Positions 1 to 8,087 of a DNA stretch of 64,000 nt are shown one piece after another (the first letter of the stretch is position 1; each line of letters opens with the position of its first letter). A program made the translations under genes and the position numbers. The DNA lies in contig CBDEVU010000006.1 of NCBI GenBank assembly GCA_965243715.1, positions 124,001 to 188,000 on the forward strand. Reading direction: 5' to 3'. Under the pieces are notes generated by a model that saw nothing but the letters and a program-made list of their open reading frames with translations, was not told the DNA's origin and did no database searches. This DNA is from UBA11606 sp965243715. GTDB lineage: Bacteria; Actinomycetota; Acidimicrobiia; Acidimicrobiales; Aldehydirespiratoraceae.

Positions 1-254
1 TGCTTGAGGCCATGCATGCGGGCACTCCAGTGGTTGCCGCCAACGCAGCGTGCCTTCCCGAGGTGGTTGCAGGCGCGGGCCGTCTCGTCGAACCGCGTGA
101 CCCCGATGCTTGGGCCCAGACCTTGCTTGAGGTGCTAACCAGTCCGCTGCTACAAGCCGAACTCGCCGCCGCGGGCTCGGCTCGGGCGGAGCAATTTGGC
201 GCAACCGCGGCGGCGGCCAATCTCGTTGCTGCTTGGCGCGACGTAGCGGCGTAG
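1..254 (+). CDS. Glycosyltransferase family 4, C-terminal fragment (cut by window edge)
   Basis: Only the last 83 or so codons are inside the window; the reading frame is open from base 3. The visible part contains the GT4 (GT-B fold) donor-binding signature LEAMHAGTPVVAAN followed by LPEVV and GRLVEPRDPDAWA, the typical end of a retaining glycosyltransferase that uses a nucleotide-sugar donor. It is followed at once by a second GT4 gene on the same strand, so the two probably act in the same surface-glycan pathway. Acceptor and sugar cannot be read from this fragment. Confidence 0.8.
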   Translation, partial: LEAMHAGTPVVAANAACLPEVVAGAGRLVEPRDPDAWAQTLLEVLTSPLLQAELAAAGSARAEQFGATAAAANLVAAWRDVAA

Positions 255-268
255 ATGAGTCTTTGACC

Positions 269-1498
269 GTGCGTATCCTGGTGCTTTGCCCCCACTTCGA
301 GCCTGATGTTGCGCCCACCGGCGTCGTGATGACCGAAATCGCTCATCACTTAGTCGACCAGGGCCACGAACTCGATATCGTCACCGCCCTGCCGTGGTAC
401 CGCGGTCACACGGTGGAAGACGGGTGGACGGGCCAACCATGGCGGCGTCAGCGTACCGAGTGGGGTTCGGTCCTTCGGGTTCATCCGTTTCCGACTGACA
501 AGACCAATATCGTGGGCCGGGCACTGGGCTTCGCAGGTTTCACGACACTGGTGGCGATCGGTGCGGTATTTCGGCGTCGTCGCCCCGATGTAGTGCTAAC
601 CATGTCGCCACCTCTCCTTCTCGGACTAGCGGGCTGGCTGGCCGCTCGTTTACGTCGCGTCCCGTTGGTATTCAACGTGCAAGACGTCTTCCCCGACGTA
701 GCAATCGAGGTCGGAGCGATCCGTAACCGGCGGGTCATTGCGGGGTTGTCGTGGCTCGAGCGGTTTGTCTACCGCCGGGCGGACGCCGTCACCGTTTTGT
801 CGAGTGACCTGATGGGCAACGTGAGCGCCAAGATCGGACGCCAGGACCCCAAGAAGATCCGGGTCATTGCCAACTTCGTCGACACCGAGCGCATCAAACC
901 CGCCGACCGGGCTACGCGTTACCGCGAGGAGATCGAAGCGGGCGACCGCACCGTCGTGATGTACGCAGGCAACATGGGCTTTTCCCAGCCACTTGATCTG
1001 ATGGTCGAAACCGCGAGACGTTGGCACAATCAACGAGACGTGCTGTTCGTGCTCAACGGGGGTGGTTCGGAGCGCTCCCGCCTCGAAGCGGCCGCGGCCG
1101 GTCTCTCCAACATCTGTTTTGTGGATTATCAACCGATCGAGCGAGTGCCCGAGGTGTTGGCCTCGGCTGATATCCATGTCATAGCCTTGAAGCACGGCTT
1201 GGCGCGATCATCGGTTCCGTCGAAGCTCTACTCGATTCTTGCCGCTGGTCGGCCCGCGCTGGCTGCTATCGATCCCGGTACCGAGGTAGCCACGTTGCTC
1301 GAAAAACACGACTGCGGCGTGTCGTGTGCGCCCGAAGATCTCGACCTTTTTGAGGACGCCTTGCAAGAGTTGGTCGCCGATCCTCTTCGCTGCGCGGCTA
1401 TGGGGGAGCGGGGGCGGACCTTCGTCGAGGCGTGGGTCTCACCCGCGGCAGTGGCCGAAGCCTATGGTCGATTGTTCACCGAACTAACTGAATTTTGA
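269..1498 (+). CDS. Glycosyltransferase family 4 (WbuB-like)
   Basis: About 409 residues with a GT-B fold. The N-terminus (RILVLCPHFEPDVAPTG) is the first Rossmann strand and glycine-rich loop; the C-terminal half has the donor-site region SVPSKLYSILAAGRPALA followed by TEVATLLEKHDCG. This pattern is typical of WbuB/fucosamine-type glycosyltransferases that build exopolysaccharide or O-antigen repeat units at the inner membrane. The reading frame is open further upstream to a TTG at 233, which would overlap the preceding GT4 gene; I prefer the GTG at 269 because homology begins there. It heads a group of nucleotide-sugar genes. The exact sugar is unknown. Confidence 0.82.
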   Translation: MRILVLCPHFEPDVAPTGVVMTEIAHHLVDQGHELDIVTALPWYRGHTVEDGWTGQPWRRQRTEWGSVLRVHPFPTDKTNIVGRALGFAGFTTLVAIGAVFRRRRPDVVLTMSPPLLLGLAGWLAARLRRVPLVFNVQDVFPDVAIEVGAIRNRRVIAGLSWLERFVYRRADAVTVLSSDLMGNVSAKIGRQDPKKIRVIANFVDTERIKPADRATRYREEIEAGDRTVVMYAGNMGFSQPLDLMVETARRWHNQRDVLFVLNGGGSERSRLEAAAAGLSNICFVDYQPIERVPEVLASADIHVIALKHGLARSSVPSKLYSILAAGRPALAAIDPGTEVATLLEKHDCGVSCAPEDLDLFEDALQELVADPLRCAAMGERGRTFVEAWVSPAAVAEAYGRLFTELTEF

Positions 1499-1566
1499 CA
1501 TCGAGTTGACGGGGAATGTGGGGGCGCGTGCGGTAGGTCCGGTTTAGCCCGCTAACGTTGCCTGCC

Positions 1567-2334
1567 GTGGGTAAAGCAAGTTCGTCCAAGAAGGTCCAGC
1601 GAGCGGCCAAAGCCGCGGCCTCGTCACGGGGTGCTTCCGAATCGCGGGAGGTCGGTTTTCCGCTACTCGTTGGCTTGGTTGTGGTGCTTGGCATTGGAAT
1701 GGTGTTTTTTGCTAGGGAGAGCCGCGAGCCGCCGACCGCGCCCCGCGTCGGCCAAGACCACTGGCACTCCGCTTATACGGTCTACGACTGTGGCAATGAG
1801 GTTCCCTCCTTCCAGAGCACCATCGATCCTGATGGCATCCATAGCCACCAGGACAGTGTGATCCATATCCACCCGTTCAACACTTCTTCCTCCGGCCAGG
1901 ACGCCCAACTAGGTGTGTTCTTGGAGGCCATGGACGTTGTTGTGAGCCGGGACTCCATCGTGACTCCAGAAGTGGGCACGATTTCTACCGCCGATGACTG
2001 CGACGGCGAACCCTCGGTAATCAAGGTGGCTCGCTATCAGGTCGAGCCAAGTCTCGAACTAGTGGCCGTGTGGGACGACGATTTTGAGAGTATCCAGTTC
2101 CTCGAGGAGGGCGAAGCATTCGTGATCGCGCGGGTTGCGGTGGGCGAGGATCCGCCGCCGCCCAGTGCCAACTCGCTCGCTCAACTCCAATCCAAGTTGG
2201 GCTCGGACCTGATCTCCACCGATACGGTGCCGCTCGGTTCGCCCACTGATACGGTGCCGTTCGATTTGTCGGACTTGCCGGATTTCCCTGAATTGCCGGA
2301 ACTGCCTACCGATAGTGAAGGCACGGACCAGTAG
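1567..2334 (+). CDS. Membrane-anchored hypothetical protein with His-rich segment
   Basis: About 255 residues. A basic, Ala/Lys/Ser-rich N-terminus precedes one transmembrane helix (about residues 30-50, FPLLVGLVVVLGIGMVFF), so the rest is probably outside the membrane. The outer part has a conserved-looking block DHWHSAYTVYDCG and then a His-rich stretch DGIHSHQDSVIHIHPF, which could bind metal. The C-terminus is acidic and built of short Asp/Pro/Leu repeats (LSD LPD FPE LPE LPT). The frame is open from a TTG at 1558; GTG at 1567 looks the better start. It lies between a glycosyltransferase and a nucleotidyltransferase. No function is assigned. Confidence 0.7.
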   Translation: MGKASSSKKVQRAAKAAASSRGASESREVGFPLLVGLVVVLGIGMVFFARESREPPTAPRVGQDHWHSAYTVYDCGNEVPSFQSTIDPDGIHSHQDSVIHIHPFNTSSSGQDAQLGVFLEAMDVVVSRDSIVTPEVGTISTADDCDGEPSVIKVARYQVEPSLELVAVWDDDFESIQFLEEGEAFVIARVAVGEDPPPPSANSLAQLQSKLGSDLISTDTVPLGSPTDTVPFDLSDLPDFPELPELPTDSEGTDQ

Positions 2335-2358
2335 TTCGACACAGTGTGACGGGGTTCT

Positions 2359-3363
2359 ATGAGGGCAGTTGTATTAGTAGGTGGATTCGGAACGAGGCTG
2401 CGGCCGCTCACCCTATCCACCCCTAAACAGATGCTGCCCGTCGTGGACCGCCCCATGCTTGAACACGTAATTGGCGGGCTTAGTCGACACGGAGTAGACG
2501 AAGTCGTGCTGTCTCTAGGCTACAAAGAGGACGTATTTCGCGATGCATACCCCAACGGCAAGTGCGCGGGTGTTTCGCTGAAGTACGCCGTTGAACCCGA
2601 ACCCCTCGATACGGCTGGCGCGGTTCGTTTCGCGGCAGAAGCGGCCGGAATCAACGAGACTTTCATCGTTGTCAACGGCGATGTATTCACCGATCTAGAC
2701 GTGTCGGAGGTGTGGGCCCGCCACCATGAAGTCGAAGCCGTGGGTACCATCGCGCTCACCCCAGTCGACGATCCTTCCCGCTACGGCGTCGTTCCTACCA
2801 CCGCCGATGGCCGCGTCGAAGGGTTCGTTGAGAAGCCACCCGCTTACGAAGCGACAACTAACTGGATTAACGCCGGAACGTACGTCCTGGAACCATCGGT
2901 GCTCGAGCGAATTGCCTACGGACAAAAGGTGAGCATCGAACGGGAGATTTTTCCCGCCCTAGTTGCTGATGGTGGACTTTGGGCAGTGAAAAGTAACGCC
3001 TACTGGGTAGATGCGGGCACCCCGGCGACATACATCCAAATCCAGTTGGATCTCATCGACGGTGTTCGCGGTCCCGCCATTCGCGCCATTTCCGCAGCGG
3101 CAACCGTGTCCCCCTGCGCCGAGATTGATCACTCGGTAGTAATGGCGGGCGCCTCGGTCGAGGCGGGAGCCGTAGTGCGAGACTCCATTGTGTCGCTCGG
3201 CGCAACAGTGCAGGCCAACGCCATCGTCGACGGTTCAATCGTCGGCCCCTCCGCGGTCGTTAAGGTCGGGGCCAAACTCACCGGCCTCACCATGTTGGGT
3301 AATCACGCCGTCGCCGTCGGCGGAGCCTTACTCGACGGAATCAAGGTCTCAGAAAGCGCCTGA
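2359..3363 (+). CDS. Mannose-1-phosphate guanylyltransferase-like sugar nucleotidyltransferase
   Basis: 334 residues. The N-terminus has the nucleotidyltransferase signature GGFGTRLRPLTLSTPK; NGDVFTDLD supplies the metal-binding Asp, FVEKP the sugar-phosphate lysine, and WINAGTYVLEP the following core strand. After about residue 235 comes a left-handed beta-helix of hexapeptide repeats (SVVMAGASVEAGAVV and so on), as in GDP-mannose pyrophosphorylases and bacterial NDP-glucose pyrophosphorylases. It likely makes GDP-mannose (or an NDP-hexose) in the cytoplasm for the glycosyltransferases here and for gmd/rmd downstream. galE starts 2 nt after its stop. A second, longer paralogue begins at 63042. 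Confidence 0.85.
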   Translation: MRAVVLVGGFGTRLRPLTLSTPKQMLPVVDRPMLEHVIGGLSRHGVDEVVLSLGYKEDVFRDAYPNGKCAGVSLKYAVEPEPLDTAGAVRFAAEAAGINETFIVVNGDVFTDLDVSEVWARHHEVEAVGTIALTPVDDPSRYGVVPTTADGRVEGFVEKPPAYEATTNWINAGTYVLEPSVLERIAYGQKVSIEREIFPALVADGGLWAVKSNAYWVDAGTPATYIQIQLDLIDGVRGPAIRAISAAATVSPCAEIDHSVVMAGASVEAGAVVRDSIVSLGATVQANAIVDGSIVGPSAVVKVGAKLTGLTMLGNHAVAVGGALLDGIKVSESA

Positions 3364-3364
3364 A

Positions 3365-4375
3365 GTGAGCGTTCTTGTTACCGGTGGCGCTGGTTACATC
3401 GGCAGCCACACAGCTATTGCCCTGCACGTTGCGGGACGCGAGGTGGTGATCGTCGACAACTTCTCCAATTCCTCGCCGCTCGCGGTTGAGGCGGTTCGTG
3501 CCCTCACCACGCCAGACATTGGCTTCGTCGAAGCGGACCTGCTTGACGTCGCGGCTCTCGACCAGATCTTCGAGCAATACGAGATTGATGAAGTTGTCCA
3601 TTTTGCCGCTTACAAAGCAGTGGGGGAGTCGGTCGAGAGGCCACTCGATTACTACCGCAATAATCTCGGCTCTACCATCGCGCTCGCCGAGGCCATAAAG
3701 CGCCACGATGTTCGCCGTTTGGTGTTCTCTAGTTCCTGTACGGTCTACGGGCAACCCGCGGTCATCCCGGTCACCGAGGCGGCTCCGACGGGCGCCGAGA
3801 GCCCATACGGTTGGACCAAGTACATGAGCGAACAGATTCTCCGCGACGCGTCGGCGGGCGGTGAACTAGACGTGGTGCTGCTGCGGTATTTCAACCCGGT
3901 CGGGGCACACGAGAGTGGCACTCTGGGCGAAGATCCCCACGGGATCCCCAATAACCTCGTGCCGTTCGTGATGCAGGTTGCGGTTGGTCGATTAGATCGG
4001 GTGCAGGTCTTTGGCGGCGATTACAACACCACCGATGGCACCGCTGTGCGGGATTATATTCACGTGGTCGATCTCGCCGCGGGCCATGTCGCGGCGCTCG
4101 ACGCTATGGCGGACGGACTCCGCGGTTGTGAGGCGGTGAATCTCGGGACCGGCGTTGGTCGCACCGTGCTTGAGGTCGTTGCAGCCGCGAGCACCGCCGT
4201 TGGGCATGATATTGCGTACGAAATTGTAGGTCGCCGAGCGGGCGATATAGAGAGGATCTTCGCCGACCCCGCGCACGCTGAAGCGGTTCTCGGCTGGACC
4301 GCGCAACGAGAACTAGCCGTAATGATGCGCGATCATTGGAACTGGCAGAGCAAGAACCCCGACGGGTTCGCCTGA
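3365..4375 (+). CDS. galE: UDP-glucose 4-epimerase
   Basis: 336 residues, the normal GalE length. The N-terminal VLVTGGAGYIGSHTA is the NAD-binding Rossmann motif, SSSCTVYG and SPYGWTKYMSE supply the catalytic Ser/Thr and the Tyr-x3-Lys pair, and GTAVRDYIHVVDLA is the family signature. It interconverts UDP-glucose and UDP-galactose. The GTG at 3365 is chosen because the family N-terminus begins exactly there; the frame extends upstream only through the overlapping nucleotidyltransferase gene. It is probably translated from the same message as that gene. Confidence 0.93.
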   Translation: MSVLVTGGAGYIGSHTAIALHVAGREVVIVDNFSNSSPLAVEAVRALTTPDIGFVEADLLDVAALDQIFEQYEIDEVVHFAAYKAVGESVERPLDYYRNNLGSTIALAEAIKRHDVRRLVFSSSCTVYGQPAVIPVTEAAPTGAESPYGWTKYMSEQILRDASAGGELDVVLLRYFNPVGAHESGTLGEDPHGIPNNLVPFVMQVAVGRLDRVQVFGGDYNTTDGTAVRDYIHVVDLAAGHVAALDAMADGLRGCEAVNLGTGVGRTVLEVVAAASTAVGHDIAYEIVGRRAGDIERIFADPAHAEAVLGWTAQRELAVMMRDHWNWQSKNPDGFA

Positions 4376-4390
4376 GCATTTGGTTTCCGC

Positions 4391-5095
4391 CTAGCGGAAT
4401 AAATCCTCGGCCGGATCGCGTACGATTTCTGTGACGACCGAACCTCGGCCCAACCAATTCGGATCCAATCCGCGGACGATAGCGACCGCAACGCCCTTCG
4501 CCTTACCCATTACTAGATCGGCGGCGGCGGCAATCTCATCGACTACCGCAACTTCGGTGACTAACAACTCACGGCCGATCCCATCGGTGGTTCCGCGAAG
4601 ATCGGCTAGAGCTTTAATGCCAGCACACCCGATCGCTACGTCGGTGACCCCGCGGCGCCAAGGACGGCCGAACGTATCGCTGATAACGATCGCCACCTCG
4701 ACGCCGTGTCGAGCGCGGAGTCGATCCCGTATGCCCCGGGCGGAACGATCGCTGTCGACCGGTAATAGAGCTGCCTGGCCGTGCTCGACGTTGGAAAGGT
4801 CAACTCCCGCGTTAGCGCACACGAAGCCGTGTTTAGTTTCGCTGATTATCAACTCTCCGCGGCGGCGAACAATCCGGACTGATTCCTGCTCGACGAGGGG
4901 TTTATGGGACAACGGATCGGTCGGGTCGATATCGACTAGCCGCCCCTCGGCCTTAGAGACCACCTTTTGGGTGATAACGAGACAGTCGCCGTCTTGTAGC
5001 TCAGCGTCGCGTGCCGCGGCGATGGCCTCGGCGAGATCATCGCCGGGGCGGATCTCACCGATGTCGTGGACGGCGAGTATTTGCAGATCGCTCAT
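4391..5095 (-). CDS. cofE: Coenzyme F420-0:L-glutamate ligase
   Basis: 234 residues of the CofE family (the N-terminal half of FbiB in mycobacteria). Visible blocks are DGDCLVITQKVVSKAEGR near the N-terminus, the nucleotide/metal region VEVAIVISDTFGRPWRRG, and ELLVTEVAVVDEIAAAADLVMGK near the C-terminus. It adds gamma-linked glutamates to F420-0 using GTP. The nitroreductase-like second domain of mycobacterial FbiB is missing, so the final reduction or polyglutamylation partner must be elsewhere. Its ATG overlaps the stop of cofD by 4 nt, so the two are translationally coupled. Confidence 0.9.
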   Translation of the reverse strand: MSDLQILAVHDIGEIRPGDDLAEAIAAARDAELQDGDCLVITQKVVSKAEGRLVDIDPTDPLSHKPLVEQESVRIVRRRGELIISETKHGFVCANAGVDLSNVEHGQAALLPVDSDRSARGIRDRLRARHGVEVAIVISDTFGRPWRRGVTDVAIGCAGIKALADLRGTTDGIGRELLVTEVAVVDEIAAAADLVMGKAKGVAVAIVRGLDPNWLGRGSVVTEIVRDPAEDLFR

Positions 5096-6036
5096 TTCCG
5101 TCCTCGACCCCTTCGACCAATCCCGTCGCAGGTCCGGGCCAAGTCGGCGGCCACACCCGGCTGGCTCATAATGGTTGGCCTCACTACGGCTCGCATGCCG
5201 ACATCTTCCACCGCGGTGGCTAGGTCGCGGTCGATCTCGTCGATGATCAAAGTGGCCGCCAAGTCTCGATAGCGCCGGGCCACGCCGACCACGGAAGACT
5301 CCTCGCCTAATTCGCGTAGCAAACGATCGGCGGGGCCTTTCAGCGCCCGTCCGCCAATGATGGGAGACACGGCAACGACGTTCTCGCGGCGAGAGCGAAT
5401 GGCTGCTGCGACGCCAGGAACCGCAAGCACCGGACCAATGGACACTACGGGGTTGGAGGGGGCGATCACAATTACTTCTGCCTGCTGAAGGGCCGTCATC
5501 ACCTCGGGGGTCGCCGACGCATTGTCGATCCCGGCGAAGCGAACAGCGGTTATCACCACGTCATGGGCGAGGCGGACAAAATACTCTTGGAAGCCAATCT
5601 CGCGACCATCAATCAAGGTGACCCTCGTCTCGATGAGATCATCGCTCACCGGAAGAAGGCGGGTCTGAAGATCATGGGAGACGGCGATCATCGCGGTGAC
5701 CTCAGTAAGCGTTCTTCCGTTGTGAAGTTCGGTGGTGCGAAAGAGGTGGATGCCTAGATCGCGGTCACCGAGGCGGAACCAGTTCTCGCCGCCGTAGCGT
5801 CCGAGTTCGCCCATTGCGGTCCAGGTTTCGTCGACGAGTCCCCAGCCGCGTTCAGGATCTATCGCCCCCGCTAGTGTGTACGTACAGGTGTCGAGATCGG
5901 GGCTGACATTGAGACCGTGGAGCACTACATCATCGGCGACATTGACGATCGCGGTGATCGAACGGGGATCAAACGCTTGGCAGGCACCGCTCAGGTAGCG
6001 GGCCGCACCCACGCCCCCAGCAAGTACCACGTGCAT
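5092..6036 (-). CDS. cofD: 2-phospho-L-lactate (phosphoenolpyruvyl) transferase
   Basis: 314 residues of the CofD/FbiA family. It starts with VVLAGGVGAARYLSG, the glycine-rich signature, and contains NVADDVVLHGLNVSPDLDTC, ENWFRLGDRDLG and the conserved APSNPVVSIGPVL. In actinobacteria FbiA transfers a phosphoenolpyruvyl moiety onto the deazaflavin Fo, giving dehydro-F420-0 that is then glutamylated by cofE. The ATG at 6036 lies 2 nt after the gmd stop; longer in-frame starts inside gmd are not family-like. An F420-dependent enzyme at 26454 is a likely consumer of the cofactor. Confidence 0.91.
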   Translation of the reverse strand: MHVVLAGGVGAARYLSGACQAFDPRSITAIVNVADDVVLHGLNVSPDLDTCTYTLAGAIDPERGWGLVDETWTAMGELGRYGGENWFRLGDRDLGIHLFRTTELHNGRTLTEVTAMIAVSHDLQTRLLPVSDDLIETRVTLIDGREIGFQEYFVRLAHDVVITAVRFAGIDNASATPEVMTALQQAEVIVIAPSNPVVSIGPVLAVPGVAAAIRSRRENVVAVSPIIGGRALKGPADRLLRELGEESSVVGVARRYRDLAATLIIDEIDRDLATAVEDVGMRAVVRPTIMSQPGVAADLARTCDGIGRRGRGRK

Positions 6037-6037
6037 T

Positions 6038-7018
6038 TCAGCTGATAGGCCGGAGCCGACCTTCGATGAGATCGATATCGGCGTCGACCATCGTGGTGAC
6101 GAGGTCGGCGAACTCGGTCTGGGCTTTCCAGCCGAGGAGGTTGGCTGCCTTCGTTGCGTCACCGACCAGCAAGTCGACCTCCGCGGGTCGGAAAAATGCT
6201 TGATCGACCACGACGTAATCCTCCCAGTTAAGTCCGACATGGCCGAACGCGACTTCGCAGAATTCGCGTACTGAACGGGTTTTACCGGTACAGATAACGA
6301 AGTCCTCTGGCGTGTCTTGTTGCAACATGAGCCACATTGCTTCGACGTAGTCGCCCGCGAATCCCCAATCTCGTTGGGCATCAAGGTTGCCGAGCCGCAA
6401 TTCGTGGGCGCTCCCGGTCTTGATTTGGGCCACCGTGTGACTAATCTTGCGGGTGACGAACTCCAAACCCCGCCGCGGGCTTTCATGGTTGAACAAGATC
6501 CCCGACGTGGCGTGCAAGCCGTAGGACTCGCGATAGTTGAGAGTGATCCAGTGGCCGTACACTTTGGCCACTCCGTAGGGGCTACGAGGATGAAACGGCG
6601 TGGTTTCGGTTTGGGGAACCTCGTGAACTAGGCCGAACATCTCCGAGGAACTGGCTTGGTAGAACCGAATCTCGGGATCGACGAAACGGATCGCGTCGAG
6701 CAGTCGAGTGACCCCGAGTGCAGTTGTCTCACCGGTCAGTACCGGCTGAGTAAAGGACGTCTGGACGAACGACTGAGCGGCCAGGTTGTAGACCTCTTGA
6801 GGGCGATACTCGCGGAGGATGTGAATCAAGGAGATCTCGTCGAGGAGATCCCCTGGTACAAAAGTGATCTTGTCTTGGATATGAGCAATCCGTTCGAAGT
6901 TGACGGTACTGGAGCGACGCACCATGCCAAGCACTTCGTAGTCGCGCTCTAGCAGCAATTCGGCTAGGTAAGACCCATCCTGGCCGGTGATACCGGTGAT
7001 GAGTGCTCGCTTGGTCAC
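6038..7018 (-). CDS. gmd: GDP-mannose 4,6-dehydratase
   Basis: 326 residues. It has the extended-SDR Rossmann motif ALITGITGQDGSYLAELL, the family-specific arginine loop VRRSSTVNFERI, SSSEMFG for the catalytic Ser/Glu region, SPYGVAKVYGHW with Tyr-x3-Lys, and LFNHESPRRG, all diagnostic for Gmd. It converts GDP-D-mannose to GDP-4-keto-6-deoxymannose. The next gene upstream (7015-7935) overlaps by 4 nt and looks like the matching 4-reductase, so the pair should make GDP-D-rhamnose or a related 6-deoxyhexose. Confidence 0.94.
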   Translation of the reverse strand: MTKRALITGITGQDGSYLAELLLERDYEVLGMVRRSSTVNFERIAHIQDKITFVPGDLLDEISLIHILREYRPQEVYNLAAQSFVQTSFTQPVLTGETTALGVTRLLDAIRFVDPEIRFYQASSSEMFGLVHEVPQTETTPFHPRSPYGVAKVYGHWITLNYRESYGLHATSGILFNHESPRRGLEFVTRKISHTVAQIKTGSAHELRLGNLDAQRDWGFAGDYVEAMWLMLQQDTPEDFVICTGKTRSVREFCEVAFGHVGLNWEDYVVVDQAFFRPAEVDLLVGDATKAANLLGWKAQTEFADLVTTMVDADIDLIEGRLRPIS

Positions 7019-7935
7019 GTTGGTTCCTCGTTGGTCAAAACCGGTGGTTGGGTGGCTTGATGGCGCCAGTAGTTGAGAAGGTCTTCGAGGGTTTGCTCAA
7101 TCGAAATCGAGGGAACCCATCCGGTTTGCTGGGTGGTTTTGGTCCGGCTGCCGACTAAGACTGCGAGGTCGACAGGGCGAAGAAGTTCGTGGTCGGTCTC
7201 GAGGTAAACGTTAGCGGGGGAGAGGCTGATGAGGATATCGGCCAGTTCCGACACGGAGCGGTCAATACCGCTACAGACGTGGTAGGCCTCGCCGCCGAGG
7301 CCCGAGAGCATGAGGGCACGGTAGGCGCGCACAACATCGCGTACATCGGTGAAGTCTCGGCGGGCTTCAAGGTTCCCCACTCGGATCGTTGGGTCTCCTG
7401 ATTGCTCGGCTGCGACGATTCGACTAGCGATCGCGGAAGCGACGAAGTTAGCGCTCTGGCCGGGGCCAAGGTGGTTGAACGAACGAACCCGAATGACGTC
7501 AAGGTGGTGGCCGACGAAGGCCTGTAGACAAATCATGTCGGCCGCGGCCTTAGTGGCGGCATAGGGGCTCACTGGACGCAGTGGTTGGGTTTCTTTGACC
7601 GGTTGGTCCACTGGGCTAACCGGGCCGTAGATATCGGCGCTAGTTATAGCCAGAACGCGCTCGATTCCGGTGAGTCTGGCCGCATCAAGAACGTTGAGGG
7701 TTCCTTCTACGTTGACCCGCAGCGTCTCCACGGGAGCGGACCAGGACCGGCCAACGTCGGCTTGCGCGGCGAGGTGATAAACAACGTCGGCGTCGCTCGC
7801 AGCAAAAGCATCCATGACCGCGTCACGATCAAGAATCTCGGTCGAGTTCGTGTCGACCTTATCACCCATCGAACGAAGGTGAGCCACGAGGTGGGTACCG
7901 ACAAATCCATCGGCCCCGGTAACCAGCGCATGCAC
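7015..7935 (-). CDS. rmd: GDP-4-keto-6-deoxymannose reductase (GDP-D-rhamnose synthase-like)
   Basis: 306 residues, extended SDR. It shows HALVTGADGFVGTHLVAHL (NAD(P)-binding), AITSADIYGP and SPYAATKAAADM (Ser and Tyr-x3-Lys), and RSFNHLGPGQ, which matches the RMD family. It would reduce the product of gmd to GDP-D-rhamnose. It is the first gene of the leftward unit rmd-gmd-cofD-cofE, with 4-nt overlap to gmd. The alternative is another 4-keto sugar reductase or epimerase; neighbourhood favours Rmd. Confidence 0.85.
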   Translation of the reverse strand: MHALVTGADGFVGTHLVAHLRSMGDKVDTNSTEILDRDAVMDAFAASDADVVYHLAAQADVGRSWSAPVETLRVNVEGTLNVLDAARLTGIERVLAITSADIYGPVSPVDQPVKETQPLRPVSPYAATKAAADMICLQAFVGHHLDVIRVRSFNHLGPGQSANFVASAIASRIVAAEQSGDPTIRVGNLEARRDFTDVRDVVRAYRALMLSGLGGEAYHVCSGIDRSVSELADILISLSPANVYLETDHELLRPVDLAVLVGSRTKTTQQTGWVPSISIEQTLEDLLNYWRHQATQPPVLTNEEPT

Positions 7936-8087
7936 GCTAGGATGGAACTCGGATGGTCGACCGGAGCAGCATAATCAGCGACACTACCGACAAGGCCGAT
8001 GCGTTTCCAACACCCCTTCTCACGTGGCGGTATTTGATGCCATGATGTCCGCCCGCAAGCGAATGTCAGCGCTAGCCTCCGGTAATC

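Noticed and set aside
650..1195. Long antisense open frame within the GT4 gene (and similar ones at 8097-8873 and 29315-29737)
   Set aside because: They mirror real high-GC genes, have no start context or family features, and reflect codon bias.
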